Source of the DNA: a virus
Strand: one strand, 5' to 3'
IMG/VR virus record: IMGVR_UViG_3300032315_000228
Location: 1-61,069 of that record
DNA length: 61,069 bases
The translations under genes and the position numbers were made by a program. A model generated the notes under the pieces. It made no database searches and was not told where the DNA came from. It worked only from the letters and a program-made list of their open reading frames with translations. Positions 14,773-22,711 of the stretch are shown here, piece by piece (the first letter of the stretch is position 1; every line of letters begins with the position of its first letter).

Positions 14773-15724
14773 TTTGATTCTCCAATTTTAAAACTTCAGC
14801 AACATATTTCTTAGGGTCAAGGTTGTACTTTTTAATTAACGCAGCCTGTGACGGCGTTAATTGCACTTTCCTTGTTCCTGTAGAACGAGTTGCCGGAGCA
14901 ACTACTGCTGCCGGTTTTCTACTGGAAGTATCAACCGACCTTGGCCTGTCTTCGTTTCCACCGAAAACTTCAGGGAACTTCGACTTCACGCGAGCATCAA
15001 TTTGCTCGAAATATTCATCGTGGCGGGGATCAACCCCGGAGTTGACTAGTTTTTGATGCAGCCCTAGTGCAAAGCTGGTGACTTCTTCAAACCCATCAGA
15101 ACCGAACCACTGGTTTTTTGCCTGCCAGCGCAGGGTTTTTTCGTCCGGTTGAACAGATTGGGTCTGTTGTTGTCGCGGTTGTACCGCACTTTCTTCTGTT
15201 TGTAAAGGGGGTGGACGAAAATTTTGTGCCTGTTGTAATCTTGCCTTAGCATCAAACAACGCTTCCTGAGCCGCAAGGATAGCATCGGTGTCAAACGACT
15301 CCTGCGCCGCCTTGTACTCTCGACGAGCTTTATCCATTTCCGCCTCGGCAGCGGTCTTGGCCATAACACCATATTGCTGAGTGCCGTTGTTGACGTACTG
15401 TTTAAGCTTATTGTTTTCGTCGACGTAATGCTGTGCAAGACGCTCAAGTTCTTGTTTTTCCCTCAAAAGGGCTTCTTTGGCACGGCGCTCATCGTGACGC
15501 GCATGGGTCAACTCCTTGATGCGGTCTTGTGCCCCTCTTGTATAGGACTCAATCTCTTCATCAGTGGGGTCTTCCACCTCTCTGTCCAATGGCCTACGAC
15601 CACGGTCTTGTATAGGTGTATCGTCAACAATCTCAATTTCGACATCATCTTCAGGTTGTTGTATCTCAACCTTCTGGTTCTTGCCGTCCTCAAGTTCGTC
15701 GGGGAACTTGTATTGTTCTGCCAT
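14765..15724 (-). CDS. Scaffolding protein
   Basis: 319 residues, Glu/Gln/Lys-rich and mostly helical. N-terminus acidic (EIEIVDDTPIQDRGRRPLD), then a long coiled coil (residues about 75-180: RRAKEALLREKQELERLAQH), and a small basic C-terminal domain (LTPSQAALIKKYNLDPKKYV) of the kind that binds the inner capsid surface. Placed between portal and capsid genes. No protease domain is visible, so the scaffold may exit intact or be cut by another factor. Confidence 0.75.
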   Translation of the reverse strand: MAEQYKFPDELEDGKNQKVEIQQPEDDVEIEIVDDTPIQDRGRRPLDREVEDPTDEEIESYTRGAQDRIKELTHARHDERRAKEALLREKQELERLAQHYVDENNKLKQYVNNGTQQYGVMAKTAAEAEMDKARREYKAAQESFDTDAILAAQEALFDAKARLQQAQNFRPPPLQTEESAVQPRQQQTQSVQPDEKTLRWQAKNQWFGSDGFEEVTSFALGLHQKLVNSGVDPRHDEYFEQIDARVKSKFPEVFGGNEDRPRSVDTSSRKPAAVVAPATRSTGTRKVQLTPSQAALIKKYNLDPKKYVAEVLKLENQNG

Positions 15725-15734
15725 TTCTGCTCCT

Positions 15735-16172
15735 TTAAGCGCGGGTTAGCCCACGAGGGTCTTGCACAACAGCGTCCACTTGGTCATCATTGATGAGCCG
15801 GAACTCTTTTCCAAATATCTTGAATCGCGTACCGGAATAGGTACGAACAAGGACGAAGTCGCCCTCTTTGCACCAAGCGCCTGTGGGGAATTTGGTCTGA
15901 TCTTTATACGCATCAGGGCCGACTTTCATCACAAACAACACGGTGGTTGCGCTTTCTTCTTGACGCATACTGCTTGTATCGCGCACAAGATCAAGCTCAG
16001 TGCCATCAATCTTTTCAGAGACTGGGGGCACAGCACACAAGATTCGCCAACCCGAGGGTTCTGGCAACATGGTGGCTTTTTCTTCGTCTGTAGCGTCTTG
16101 CGCTGGCGCATCGACGGGTTGGATTACATCAGGCAGGGCGTACTGCCCCGGTTCTAAAACAAGTTCACTCAT
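15735..16172 (-). CDS. GroES-like co-chaperonin
   Basis: 145 residues. After a 40-residue extension the protein follows the GroES order: PSGWRILCAVPPVSEKIDGT (first strand; GroES has DRVLVK), a mobile-loop-like segment TELDLVRDTSSMRQEESA, then VLFVMKVGPDAYKDQTKFPT, WCKEGDFVLVRTYSGTRFKI (GroES: vKvGDxVlf..y.G), and FRLINDDQVDAVVQD. Phage co-chaperonins such as T4 gp31 replace GroES so that the host chaperonin can fold the capsid protein. Its place between portal and scaffold fits this. Overlaps the upstream gene by 8 nt. Confidence 0.8.
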   Translation of the reverse strand: MSELVLEPGQYALPDVIQPVDAPAQDATDEEKATMLPEPSGWRILCAVPPVSEKIDGTELDLVRDTSSMRQEESATTVLFVMKVGPDAYKDQTKFPTGAWCKEGDFVLVRTYSGTRFKIFGKEFRLINDDQVDAVVQDPRGLTRA

Positions 16173-16359
16173 CTGTTTCTTCTACTTTCTTTGCAAGGTC
16201 AAGTAAGTGGCGCTCTGCGATAGCTAGACCCTGAATAACACCGCAAAGTTTTTGGTACTCGTCAAAATTGCGACATGCCCCACCAGCGCAGTCGTCTGCG
16301 TAGTTGTTCATATCGAGGCGTAATTTTTCGCGCAATACGCGTGCGAAGTCTTGAATCAT
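16165..16359 (-). CDS. Small helical protein next to the portal gene
   Basis: 64 residues, predicted helical hairpin with a short Cys-containing loop (NNYADDCAGGACRNFDEYQK). The start overlaps the portal stop (ATGA) and the end overlaps the co-chaperonin gene by 8 nt. Similar small proteins follow portal genes in other aquatic phages. Function unknown; a portal or packaging accessory is possible. Confidence 0.75.
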   Translation of the reverse strand: MIQDFARVLREKLRLDMNNYADDCAGGACRNFDEYQKLCGVIQGLAIAERHLLDLAKKVEETDE

Positions 16360-18857
16360 TTAGTTGGCCTCTCCTTTTGTTGTTGGTTCTGTGTGGCTTG
16401 TCTAACCAAGTCCATACCCATTTGCTGACGTTGCCGTTGCAACGCCCCAGCTTGAGACATTGCGCTGTTCTGCTCTGACTTTTTCTGCTGTTTAAGCTGG
16501 CCGGTTTTGGCCAATGCATCAATCTGAAGCTTCTTGTTGTTTTGTTTGGCTTGCTCCATCTTGGCCATTGCGTCCATCTGCAAGCGCTGTTGCTCAAGCT
16601 GCAATTTGCCTTGGACTTCTTGGCCTTTTATCTGCACCTCTTGCTGGCGCAACTGCAACTCTTGTTGCTGCATCTGGAGCACGGGGTCTTGCGCTTGCTG
16701 TTGAGCTTGTTGCTGTGCAGCCTGTGCTTGGTTCTGTTGAAGCACTTGGGCCGCGGCTTGCGCCATCATGGATGACAACGCCATCTCAACTTCAGGAGAC
16801 ATCTTCTCGCCCTCGGGAGGCAGAGGCATACCCATCTGTTGTTCAATCTTCTGACGGTAAGCAAACCCTACGTGCTCGGCAACGTGCGCCATCACTGCGC
16901 CTTGGATTTGCTGCGCCTTGGGGTTTTGCCCAATCAACTGCATGACGATGGGGTCTTGCATAGCCATCATATGAACTTTTATATGGGACTCGTGATCTTG
17001 ATAGAAGAAAGCTTTTAACGGCTCTAAGCGCAGTGCAGCCATGTTCTCAGACACGGGGTCTTTCGGCTTCTGGTCGTCCGGCAGGGGAACGAGCTTATCG
17101 GCGTCCTTGATACCCAACACCTCCAACATGTTGCGGTGCAACTGCGGCAGGTCATAAATATCCGGAGCCATCTGCGCCATCTGGATGACGGCTTGGTACT
17201 GCACAACCCGCTGGCTCATTGTGGCCGCGTTGGGGTCGCTCACGGGGATGATGTCGATGTGGTCGTAGTCTGACTGTTTAGCCCTGCGTGGGGCATCAAT
17301 GGGGTCGTAGTCGTAGTCTGGGTCGGTGTAGTCGCGGATGATCGCAGCCAACAGGCGCAGCTCTTGCTTAAAGGTGTAGTGCAGACGGGCCTGCACAGCA
17401 GACATAACCTTAAGCTGTCGCTCCAAAAGAGCCAGTGTCGTACCCACAGGAGCCTGTGCAGACATGTCCGACACGTTCATATCCGCTGTTGCGGCAAAAC
17501 GACGGCCCTCTTCTACGATCTTGTCCATCAGTCCGGCTAGGACAACGCTGGGTTCCTTGTAGGGTAAGGGCAGGATGCTGTCACGCAACGCCCCAGACGC
17601 AATGTCTACGTCTCGCCATTCTCCGGGAGCGATGGGGGTGTCGTCTCCCTTAATGCGCATTCCGCGAGTCTTAAGACCTCCGGGTAAGTTAGAAAGCGTC
17701 CCAGCATCGACGAGCTGACGCATGATACTGGTGGCTGACCTAGCGTATCCACCGATGAGGTGGAACAAGCCAAAGCCGTAGGCTCCAAAGCCGGGGATGT
17801 ACTGGTAGTGAACAAAGTGCTGGCGCTTGAGTCTGAGTGGGTCATCTTGGTTCCAGTTCCGCCGAATAGACAAGACATCATTGCTTCCTTTTATTAGGGT
17901 AACTACGTATGGCTGCATTACGCCGGTAGGTTCACCGTCGTCGTCTTTATCCTCATCGCCTTCAAGCACCAAGTCAACATGGCACTCATACAGGGTGTAG
18001 CGCTCGTCGTTTATATCGGAGAAGCCAGTTTCTTTATCCTTGGCCTGCTTGATGTCGTCCCGATCTTTGCTGGGGTCAGGCAACTCAATGTCGCGGTAAA
18101 AGCCTGCTTGCTGGAGCTTGATGATCTCGTTCTTGGTCTTGCGCATAACATGCGTCAAGCGGTAGCAAGTATCTAAATCGGTCGTTCCGTAGGGCAGAAT
18201 AATGTCTTCCGCTGGTATGAACACAGATACTTGACGTCCCAAATTGGGATCAAAATAAACTTTCTTAAACGCTGAACCGGTAGCTGGCAAGCTCCACAAC
18301 ATGCGCTCATGCTCAGGGCGGAACTCACGCATAACTTCTGTCAACTCATAGTTCATGTCAGCCTCGACACGTACCGCCGCCTCTTGTTTCTCAGGAGTCT
18401 CTTTACCAATTATTTTTGTACGCACTGGGCCTGCGGCTGGAAACTGCTCAGTGATTGTTTCTGACTGGAACCTTACAACCGCTTCTGTAATCATGGGATG
18501 GAACACGCCGCAAGCGCCGTTCCAAGGTTCTGTTCTCTCTTCATACTGAAGGCCGAGGAGTTTGAGTCCTTCTGTGTAGGCCTTCTCCCAATCTTTGCGT
18601 GAGCCTTTATCTTGTTCAACGTCTCCTGCCAAATCTCCCGCCAGTGCAGACAGCGCACCATCGTCCATGTCCTCGGCCAAGTTCTTGTTGAAGTCGTCTT
18701 CGCCTTCGCCGGGGAGGATGCTTATCTCTAAGTCACCGGCGTGTATGTTGACCGCTTCAGGATCAATAATCTCAATCTCGATGGCATCTTCATCTTGTGC
18801 CAGTTCTTCCATGCCTTGGGGTTGCTGATATAAAGCTTTGTCTATATTGGTTGCCAT
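16356..18857 (-). CDS. Portal protein (P22-like)
   Basis: 833 residues. The N-terminal acidic segment is followed by the clip/stem core with WEKAYTEGLKLLGLQYEERT, WNGACGVFHPMITEAVVRFQ, AEDIILPYGTTDLDTCYRLT, and HYQYIPGFGAYGFGLFHLIG. The long C-terminal region (about residue 660 onward) is a Gln-rich coiled coil, comparable to the barrel of P22-type portals. It forms the dodecameric DNA gate at one capsid vertex. Position right after TerL and overlap with the next gene (ATGA) support the call. Confidence 0.9.
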   Translation of the reverse strand: MATNIDKALYQQPQGMEELAQDEDAIEIEIIDPEAVNIHAGDLEISILPGEGEDDFNKNLAEDMDDGALSALAGDLAGDVEQDKGSRKDWEKAYTEGLKLLGLQYEERTEPWNGACGVFHPMITEAVVRFQSETITEQFPAAGPVRTKIIGKETPEKQEAAVRVEADMNYELTEVMREFRPEHERMLWSLPATGSAFKKVYFDPNLGRQVSVFIPAEDIILPYGTTDLDTCYRLTHVMRKTKNEIIKLQQAGFYRDIELPDPSKDRDDIKQAKDKETGFSDINDERYTLYECHVDLVLEGDEDKDDDGEPTGVMQPYVVTLIKGSNDVLSIRRNWNQDDPLRLKRQHFVHYQYIPGFGAYGFGLFHLIGGYARSATSIMRQLVDAGTLSNLPGGLKTRGMRIKGDDTPIAPGEWRDVDIASGALRDSILPLPYKEPSVVLAGLMDKIVEEGRRFAATADMNVSDMSAQAPVGTTLALLERQLKVMSAVQARLHYTFKQELRLLAAIIRDYTDPDYDYDPIDAPRRAKQSDYDHIDIIPVSDPNAATMSQRVVQYQAVIQMAQMAPDIYDLPQLHRNMLEVLGIKDADKLVPLPDDQKPKDPVSENMAALRLEPLKAFFYQDHESHIKVHMMAMQDPIVMQLIGQNPKAQQIQGAVMAHVAEHVGFAYRQKIEQQMGMPLPPEGEKMSPEVEMALSSMMAQAAAQVLQQNQAQAAQQQAQQQAQDPVLQMQQQELQLRQQEVQIKGQEVQGKLQLEQQRLQMDAMAKMEQAKQNNKKLQIDALAKTGQLKQQKKSEQNSAMSQAGALQRQRQQMGMDLVRQATQNQQQKERPTK

Positions 18858-18865
18858 TTTTTACC

Positions 18866-20404
18866 TCAGTAGTACGCCGCAGAGCGACGTTTAAAAAATC
18901 GTGGTTCATCTGGCTCATCCGTGTCTAGCGTGATGAAGCCGCCTTGTCTGAATCGAAGTAGTGCTTGGCTGGTCGTGTCCACAAAGTCATCGTGTTCGCC
19001 AACTGGGAAGGCCGCAACCTCCTCAATCACTTCACGCGCCCAGCGTGTGTCAGGTGCCCACACCATACCAGAGGAGAACAAGTCCGCAATAGCCTGCACA
19101 CGCACCATCTTATCGTTTCCGCGGCTCGGTGTAAATTCTTGTACAGGGATACCCATCGCCCTAAGCTCTTGGATCAGTGGCCCACCTGCCGCCTTTTTCT
19201 CCACAATGAAGGCATCGGGTTGCCATTCTTTCCAATGCTTGAAGGCGACTTGTTTAAGTTCTGGGAATGGGATTCGGTCTTTGAAAGCGTCAAGGAGGAT
19301 AAGCTGGGGCTTGTCGTTCTCCTCTTCGTTGTACCAGACCCCCCAAGTAGTACAGGCAGAATAGTCGGAGGTTGTTTTGGTTTCATGCGCCGTGTCCCAT
19401 GACTGGATGATGTACTCACAAGTTGGTGGTGTGTCGCCCTCCCACATCCGCCAGTGCTTCCTTGAGATGATCGCCGCCGTATCCGAGGTAGGCTGCTGCA
19501 TATACTGCGCGTTCCAGTAGCGGGGATCCATTGAGGACTTGGCAGACTTCAGCGCTTCCAGCGGCCACTGCTCCGGCCAGAGGGATTTCTCTCTATCTGT
19601 GTTCTCGTTCAGGATGGCGGGAAGCTCAACAATCTCCCAGCGTGGGCTGTCGGGGTTGCTCACCTGATACTGTATGAGTCTGCCAGTTAAGTCCAGTGGC
19701 CCCCAGCGCGTCATGATTACTATGATCGCACCGCCCGGCATCAGACGTTGCAAAGGGCCCGTCTGGAACCAACTCCACGCCGTGTCAAACGCTAGACGAC
19801 TGTTTGCTTTTACGTCCTGTTCCGAGTGCGGGTCGTCGATAACAAAGAGATCAGCCCCGCGACCGGCAAGAGCACCACCAACACCAGCAGCGTAATACTG
19901 GCCCCCAGCAGCAGTACTCCACTTTCCAGCAGCTTTCTGGTCATCTGCAACAAGTGTCTGTGGAAATAGCTCATGGTATTGCTCATCATCAAGTAAGTTA
20001 CGAACCCGCCGACCAAAGTCTTCAGACAGCGATGCAGTGTGCGTCCCCATGATAATTTTCTTGTTAGGGTAATTACCTAGGAAGAACGCGGGGAACAGGT
20101 AAGACGAGAACTCGGACTTACCCATACGTGGGGCAATGTTGATAATTACTCTCTTCTTTTTACCCTCAATCACATCTTGAAATATCTTGGCCAGCTTCCT
20201 GTGGTGTGGCCCAACCTTAAATCCGGGGTAGACATACTTAGAAAACTCGATCATGTTAGTACGACCAGCGTTGACGTTGTAACGCTTCTCACGTTCTTCC
20301 AGCATCTCCATGAGCTCCACCTTCTCCGCCAAATTCATGGTGGGGAGAGCTTTCTGGATAGCCTGAATCTCAGTTGGACTCAGTGTCAGATCGTTCAGTT
20401 TCAT
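18866..20404 (-). CDS. terL: Terminase large subunit
   Basis: 512 residues. ATPase: Walker A variant APRMGKSE (91-98), Walker B LFVIDDP (186-192) and a coupling motif IVIMTRW (near 230). Nuclease (RNase H-like): first acidic strand YIIQSWDTA with D337, later FVDTTSQALLRF near 485. It pumps DNA into the procapsid and cuts the concatemer. The start overlaps the small-subunit gene by 35 nt, suggesting coupled translation. Family comparison would place the packaging type (cos, pac or direct repeats), which sequence inspection alone cannot. Confidence 0.95.
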   Translation of the reverse strand: MKLNDLTLSPTEIQAIQKALPTMNLAEKVELMEMLEEREKRYNVNAGRTNMIEFSKYVYPGFKVGPHHRKLAKIFQDVIEGKKKRVIINIAPRMGKSEFSSYLFPAFFLGNYPNKKIIMGTHTASLSEDFGRRVRNLLDDEQYHELFPQTLVADDQKAAGKWSTAAGGQYYAAGVGGALAGRGADLFVIDDPHSEQDVKANSRLAFDTAWSWFQTGPLQRLMPGGAIIVIMTRWGPLDLTGRLIQYQVSNPDSPRWEIVELPAILNENTDREKSLWPEQWPLEALKSAKSSMDPRYWNAQYMQQPTSDTAAIISRKHWRMWEGDTPPTCEYIIQSWDTAHETKTTSDYSACTTWGVWYNEEENDKPQLILLDAFKDRIPFPELKQVAFKHWKEWQPDAFIVEKKAAGGPLIQELRAMGIPVQEFTPSRGNDKMVRVQAIADLFSSGMVWAPDTRWAREVIEEVAAFPVGEHDDFVDTTSQALLRFRQGGFITLDTDEPDEPRFFKRRSAAYY

Positions 20405-20993
20405 TAGGTTCTTGTGTGTGAGTACTAACTTCTTCTATATCCTCAATAACATCGGCGTCTTGTACGCCCATGAACTTGGCCAGCTTGTCTTTGAGCTTGC
20501 GGTCGATCTCCTCATCCGTGAGGTCAGTTTTCTTAACTTCAATCTTGTCGGTGAACAACCCAACCTCAGTGACCTTACCTAGTAATCCCAACGCTTTTAG
20601 TCGGATATTAGCGCTGGGGTTTTCGCATTCTTCCAACAGTTTGGCAACTGTATAGCCACGAAGTTCTTTAGCTTGCTGCACAAACTCCCAGTCATAGGCA
20701 GTCAGCATCCCAACTAAATGCTGTACCGCAACCGGCGTTTTGATTTGCGCAAGATGTTCGTGCGTGATTTCACTTGGCGCTGAAGACACGAGGTTTGTAA
20801 AAGATGCCCGTGCTGCTTGAACTTCTGCGTTGCTGACTACTGTGTCTGTATCTGCGGCTCCTAAACTCTTGAGCCAGTCTGCTGTTTTTACTTTAGCGTC
20901 GATAGTGTCCGCCGGATGTTCTTTTTCAAGCGGCGTAGGTTTACCAGAGTGGGCAACCACTTCCGGTTCAAAATAAATAAGGTGATCTAACAT
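20370..20993 (-). CDS. terS: Probable terminase small subunit
   Basis: 207 residues. An N-terminal polar part is followed by a helical region (VAVQHLVGMLTAYDWEFVQQ, AKELRGYTVAKLLEECENPS, ANIRLKALGLLGKVTEVGLF) and an acidic tail. It is the first gene of the leftward arm and overlaps TerL. Small terminase subunits recognise the packaging site on DNA and stimulate TerL. The assignment relies on position and on the RGYTVAKLLEE...LGKVTEVGLFTDK pattern seen before other phage terL genes; a clear HTH motif was not identified. Confidence 0.65.
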   Translation of the reverse strand: MLDHLIYFEPEVVAHSGKPTPLEKEHPADTIDAKVKTADWLKSLGAADTDTVVSNAEVQAARASFTNLVSSAPSEITHEHLAQIKTPVAVQHLVGMLTAYDWEFVQQAKELRGYTVAKLLEECENPSANIRLKALGLLGKVTEVGLFTDKIEVKKTDLTDEEIDRKLKDKLAKFMGVQDADVIEDIEEVSTHTQEPNETERSDTESN

Positions 20994-21008
20994 TGGCGCA
21001 TAAGTCCC

Positions 21009-21037
21009 TTGTACCTGCGATGCGCGGAGTGTATACT
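21009..21037 (+). promoter_or_regulatory. Promoter of the candidate small RNA
   Basis: TTGTAC (21009-21014), exactly 17 bp, TATACT (21032-21037; 5/6). Predicted start about 21044-21046. It points right into a 120-nt region without an open frame that ends in a strong terminator. Confidence 0.6.
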
Positions 21038-21057
21038 ACTTTTTAAGTGATGGGCAA
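21030..21057 (-). promoter_or_regulatory. Candidate leftward promoter for the packaging genes
   Basis: On the minus strand TTGCCC (21057-21052), 16 bp, TATACA (21035-21030). It interlocks with the rightward promoter, so polymerase binding at one would exclude the other. It is the only promoter-like sequence seen just upstream of 20370-20993. Confidence 0.4.
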
Positions 21058-21164
21058 GTTGCGAATTGGCCTTTGGCCAACCGCAACAGCAGTTGCCGGT
21101 TGCTTCTCCTCGGTTGTTGGTTCGACCGTTTAGCCCCCTGATGAAAGTCAGGGGGTTTTTTTTT
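21045..21164 (+). ncRNA. Candidate structured small RNA with anti-Shine-Dalgarno segment
   Basis: From a predicted start near 21045 to the terminator, about 120 nt with no meaningful open frame. Four successive hairpins: TTGGCC-TTT-GGCCAA (21066-21080); CCGCAAC-AGCA-GTTGCCGG with one bulge (21081-21099); CGGTTG/CGACCG (21111-21128, one G-U pair); and the terminator stem. Between hairpins 2 and 3, 21100-21110 (TTGCTTCTCCT) is unpaired and is the exact complement of AGGAGAAGCAA, the ribosome-binding segment just before the ATG of 37889; other early genes match over 10-11 nt. This suggests a trans-acting translational regulator. Existence and targets are inferred. Confidence 0.6.
21134..21164 (+). 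terminator. Strong rightward terminator
   Basis: CCCCCTGA (21134-21141), loop TGAAAG, TCAGGGGG (21148-21155), then nine T. No T-run exists on the other side, so it acts only on rightward RNA. As no rightward gene lies upstream, its existence implies a short rightward transcript. Confidence 0.9.
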
Positions 21165-21477
21165 GATTGAATACTTATTCTGCGGCTTTGTAAACTTAAA
21201 CTGTTTTGTCCAACGGTTTACACAAATTTTTATAAAATTTTTTGGGGTGGGGCATTAGTTGTAAAGTACTAAATTGAGTTGTGGAGAATGGCTGGGGAAT
21301 AGTGTTCATATGGTGACGGGGGTACGCCCTGTATATGGGGGGATGGGGGGTAGGTGGGGTCTAAGGTTCTCAGTTTATACGGCTTTGTAGTACCCTCGAA
21401 TACCCCTTCCATACAATAGAGGTATCGGTTCGGGGCACTTTGCCTACGACGATACTCGTTCTTGAAAGGAACACACC
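21165..21477. other. Non-coding control region, candidate replication origin
   Basis: No gene seen. It holds a TGTAAAC/GTTTACA inverted repeat (21189-21195 and 21216-21222), a TGTC-type dyad (21207-21222), a strongly AT-rich stretch (21223-21242), then G-rich runs (GGGGTGGGG at 21243-21251; runs at 21318-21322, 21337-21342, 21345-21350, 21356-21359) that could form a quadruplex. A -10-like TACAAT (21412-21417) without a good -35 box may serve the early operon. AT-rich DNA next to G-runs at the point where transcription diverges fits an origin, but this is inference. Confidence 0.45.
21207..21222. promoter_or_regulatory. TGTC dyad, site 1
   Basis: TGTCCAACGGTTTACA matches the sites at 29504-29519 and 37851-37866 (12 of 16 positions with the latter). 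Preceded by GTAAACTTAAACTG, similar to GTAAACGTGTAAACTG before site 3. Candidate binding site for an early regulator. Confidence 0.4.
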
Positions 21478-21858
21478 ATGTTAAAAGCTAAAGCATTTCA
21501 GGCACTCGACCAATTCGCAAACGCAAGGGTCAAACTCATCGAGGGTATGCAAGCTGCGGGCTACGCAACGTCAGAGGAATGTAGACCCATTGTTATCGAG
21601 TGGGCTTGCAAGAAAACAGGCGCAGAGTTTCGAGTCGCAGAGTCATCGGGCGCAGTCAAGCTCGTGAGCAGTCACCCCAAGTATGAGACGGCAAAGACCG
21701 TAGTTCGTGACGTGATGCTCATGCTCGAGGGCACAACCCGCAGAGAGCAGGCATCGAGTGGCGCACGAGAGACTGACGCTGTGGCAGAGCTTGCCAAGAA
21801 GTATGCCAAGCTAACCAAGGCAGAGCAGAAACGCTTCATGCGCTTGGCTGGTCTGTAA
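21478..21858 (+). CDS. First early gene, unknown function
   Basis: 126 residues, predicted helical, basic, with AKAFQALDQFANARVKLIEG at the start and LAKKYAKLTKAEQKRFMRLA at the end. AAAGGA lies about 8 nt before the ATG. As the first protein gene after the divergence region it should be made early; its charge suggests nucleic acid or host protein binding. No family recognised. It is followed within 3 nt by the first copy of the GGGTCAC palindrome. Confidence 0.8.
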   Translation: MLKAKAFQALDQFANARVKLIEGMQAAGYATSEECRPIVIEWACKKTGAEFRVAESSGAVKLVSSHPKYETAKTVVRDVMLMLEGTTRREQASSGARETDAVAELAKKYAKLTKAEQKRFMRLAGL

Positions 21859-21860
21859 TT

Positions 21861-21879
21861 TCGGGTCACGGTGACCCGA
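21861..21879 (+). repeat. GGGTCAC palindrome, copy 1
   Basis: Core GGGTCACGGTGACCC at 21863-21877, extended to TCGGGTCA-CGG-TGACCCGA and followed by ATTTTT, so this copy also looks like an intrinsic terminator. It begins 2 nt after the stop of 21478-21858. Three other copies follow early stop codons. Confidence 0.85.
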
Positions 21880-21971
21880 TTTTTCTCAGGCGGTGTGACG
21901 GCGTTGTCCTACCGCTATTTCTTTTCCTGTCAAACACGAATCATTCTCATCATCATTCAAGGAGAAACACC

Positions 21972-22121
21972 ATGCACAAACTCATCAACGCATATCGCAA
22001 ACTGCCCTCACCATCAAACCGCGCCAAACTGCAAACCTACCTCAACAAGCACATGATGGCCGTGTGCCTTGCAACCCCCGAGGACATTGCGTTCCTCAAA
22101 GCCCACAACTTCAGCATCTAA
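21972..22121 (+). CDS. Very small early protein
   Basis: 49 residues (MHKLINAYRKLPSPSNRAKL ... ATPEDIAFLKAHNFSI). AGGAGAAAC stands directly before the ATG at 21972, and the stop overlaps the AGGAG of the next gene. The sequence looks like a helix-loop-helix mini-protein. No similarity recognised; likely a host-takeover factor as for other genes in this block. Confidence 0.7.
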   Translation: MHKLINAYRKLPSPSNRAKLQTYLNKHMMAVCLATPEDIAFLKAHNFSI

Positions 22122-22132
22122 GGAGAACCAAC

Positions 22133-22333
22133 ATGAACCCAAACAAATACACCAAGCACAGCAAAACCAAAATCGACACCCTCAAGCGACTGCGTGAGAT
22201 ACGAGACCAGATAGTCGAACGACTACCCGAGGGCAAGGACAAGAAAGCCCTACAAGCCAAGGCACGGCTACGCACAGACCTCGATGAATGGAACGCAGTT
22301 AAGCGTACCTGCACACAAATGAGGTTGCTTTAA
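22133..22333 (+). CDS. Small basic helical early protein
   Basis: 66 residues from the ATG at 22133, preceded by AGGAG 7 nt upstream; an in-frame upstream extension lacks a binding site. Almost entirely helical and Lys/Arg-rich (IDTLKRLREIRDQIVERLPE, then RTDLDEWNAVKRTCTQ). Possibly binds nucleic acid or dimerises as a coiled coil. Followed by palindrome copy 2. Confidence 0.7.
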   Translation: MNPNKYTKHSKTKIDTLKRLREIRDQIVERLPEGKDKKALQAKARLRTDLDEWNAVKRTCTQMRLL

Positions 22334-22342
22334 CCAAGAATC

Positions 22343-22357
22343 GGGTCACGGTGACCC
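22343..22357 (+). repeat. GGGTCAC palindrome, copy 2
   Basis: GGGTCACGGTGACCC, 9 nt after the stop of 22133-22333. It is followed by TATTATTG, a poor terminator tail. Confidence 0.85.
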
Positions 22358-22516
22358 TATTATTGAAAACGGGGGTCAAAATCTTGGCTTCCGTGATTTT
22401 CACAAGTATCCAAGCAGTCGGACAGCGTTTAGCCCAGCAACGGCGGGGATTTTTTAAAATTCAGTACTATTAATCTATGTTTTTATATATATTTATATAT
22501 AGGAGAGTTAGTCTGT

Positions 22517-22711
22517 ATGCGTGCCCTGCCACGCAAGCGGAGAAAAACTTTTACTTTTAAGTTGGGGCTTTCTCCCCTTCAAAAACATAGATACTCAGTA
22601 CACTTTTTAAACAAACCCTTACGTCATGAGGCGTGGCGACTGTCCGATAGCGAAGATACTTTGCAAAATCACGGACAGCTTGTCCTGTTATTATCAACAC
22701 CTGTGATATAA
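22517..22711 (+). CDS. Possible small basic early protein
   Basis: 64 residues; the first 25 are very basic (MRALPRKRRKTFTFKLGLSP). AGGAG (22501-22505) stands 11 nt before the ATG, longer than for most genes here. The 3' part overlaps the inverted repeats and promoter of the next gene, so the frame may be fortuitous. The surrounding stretch (22358-22739) otherwise contains an AT-rich run (22482-22500) and control sites. Confidence 0.35.
   Translation: MRALPRKRRKTFTFKLGLSPLQKHRYSVHFLNKPLRHEAWRLSDSEDTLQNHGQLVLLLSTPVI
22640..22685. promoter_or_regulatory. TGTCC inverted repeats upstream of an early promoter
   Basis: CTGTCCG (22640-22646) and CGGACAG (22672-22678) form a perfect 7-bp inverted repeat 25 bp apart; GGACA-GCT-TGTCC (22673-22685) overlaps its right arm. 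The half-site TGTCC resembles that of the TGTC dyads elsewhere, suggesting the same regulator. Confidence 0.4.

Noticed and set aside
21117-21128. tRNA-like T-arm (GGTTCGACC)
   Set aside because: No acceptor, anticodon or D-arm can be drawn around it; it is better explained as part of the third hairpin of the candidate small RNA. No tRNA gene was found in the window.
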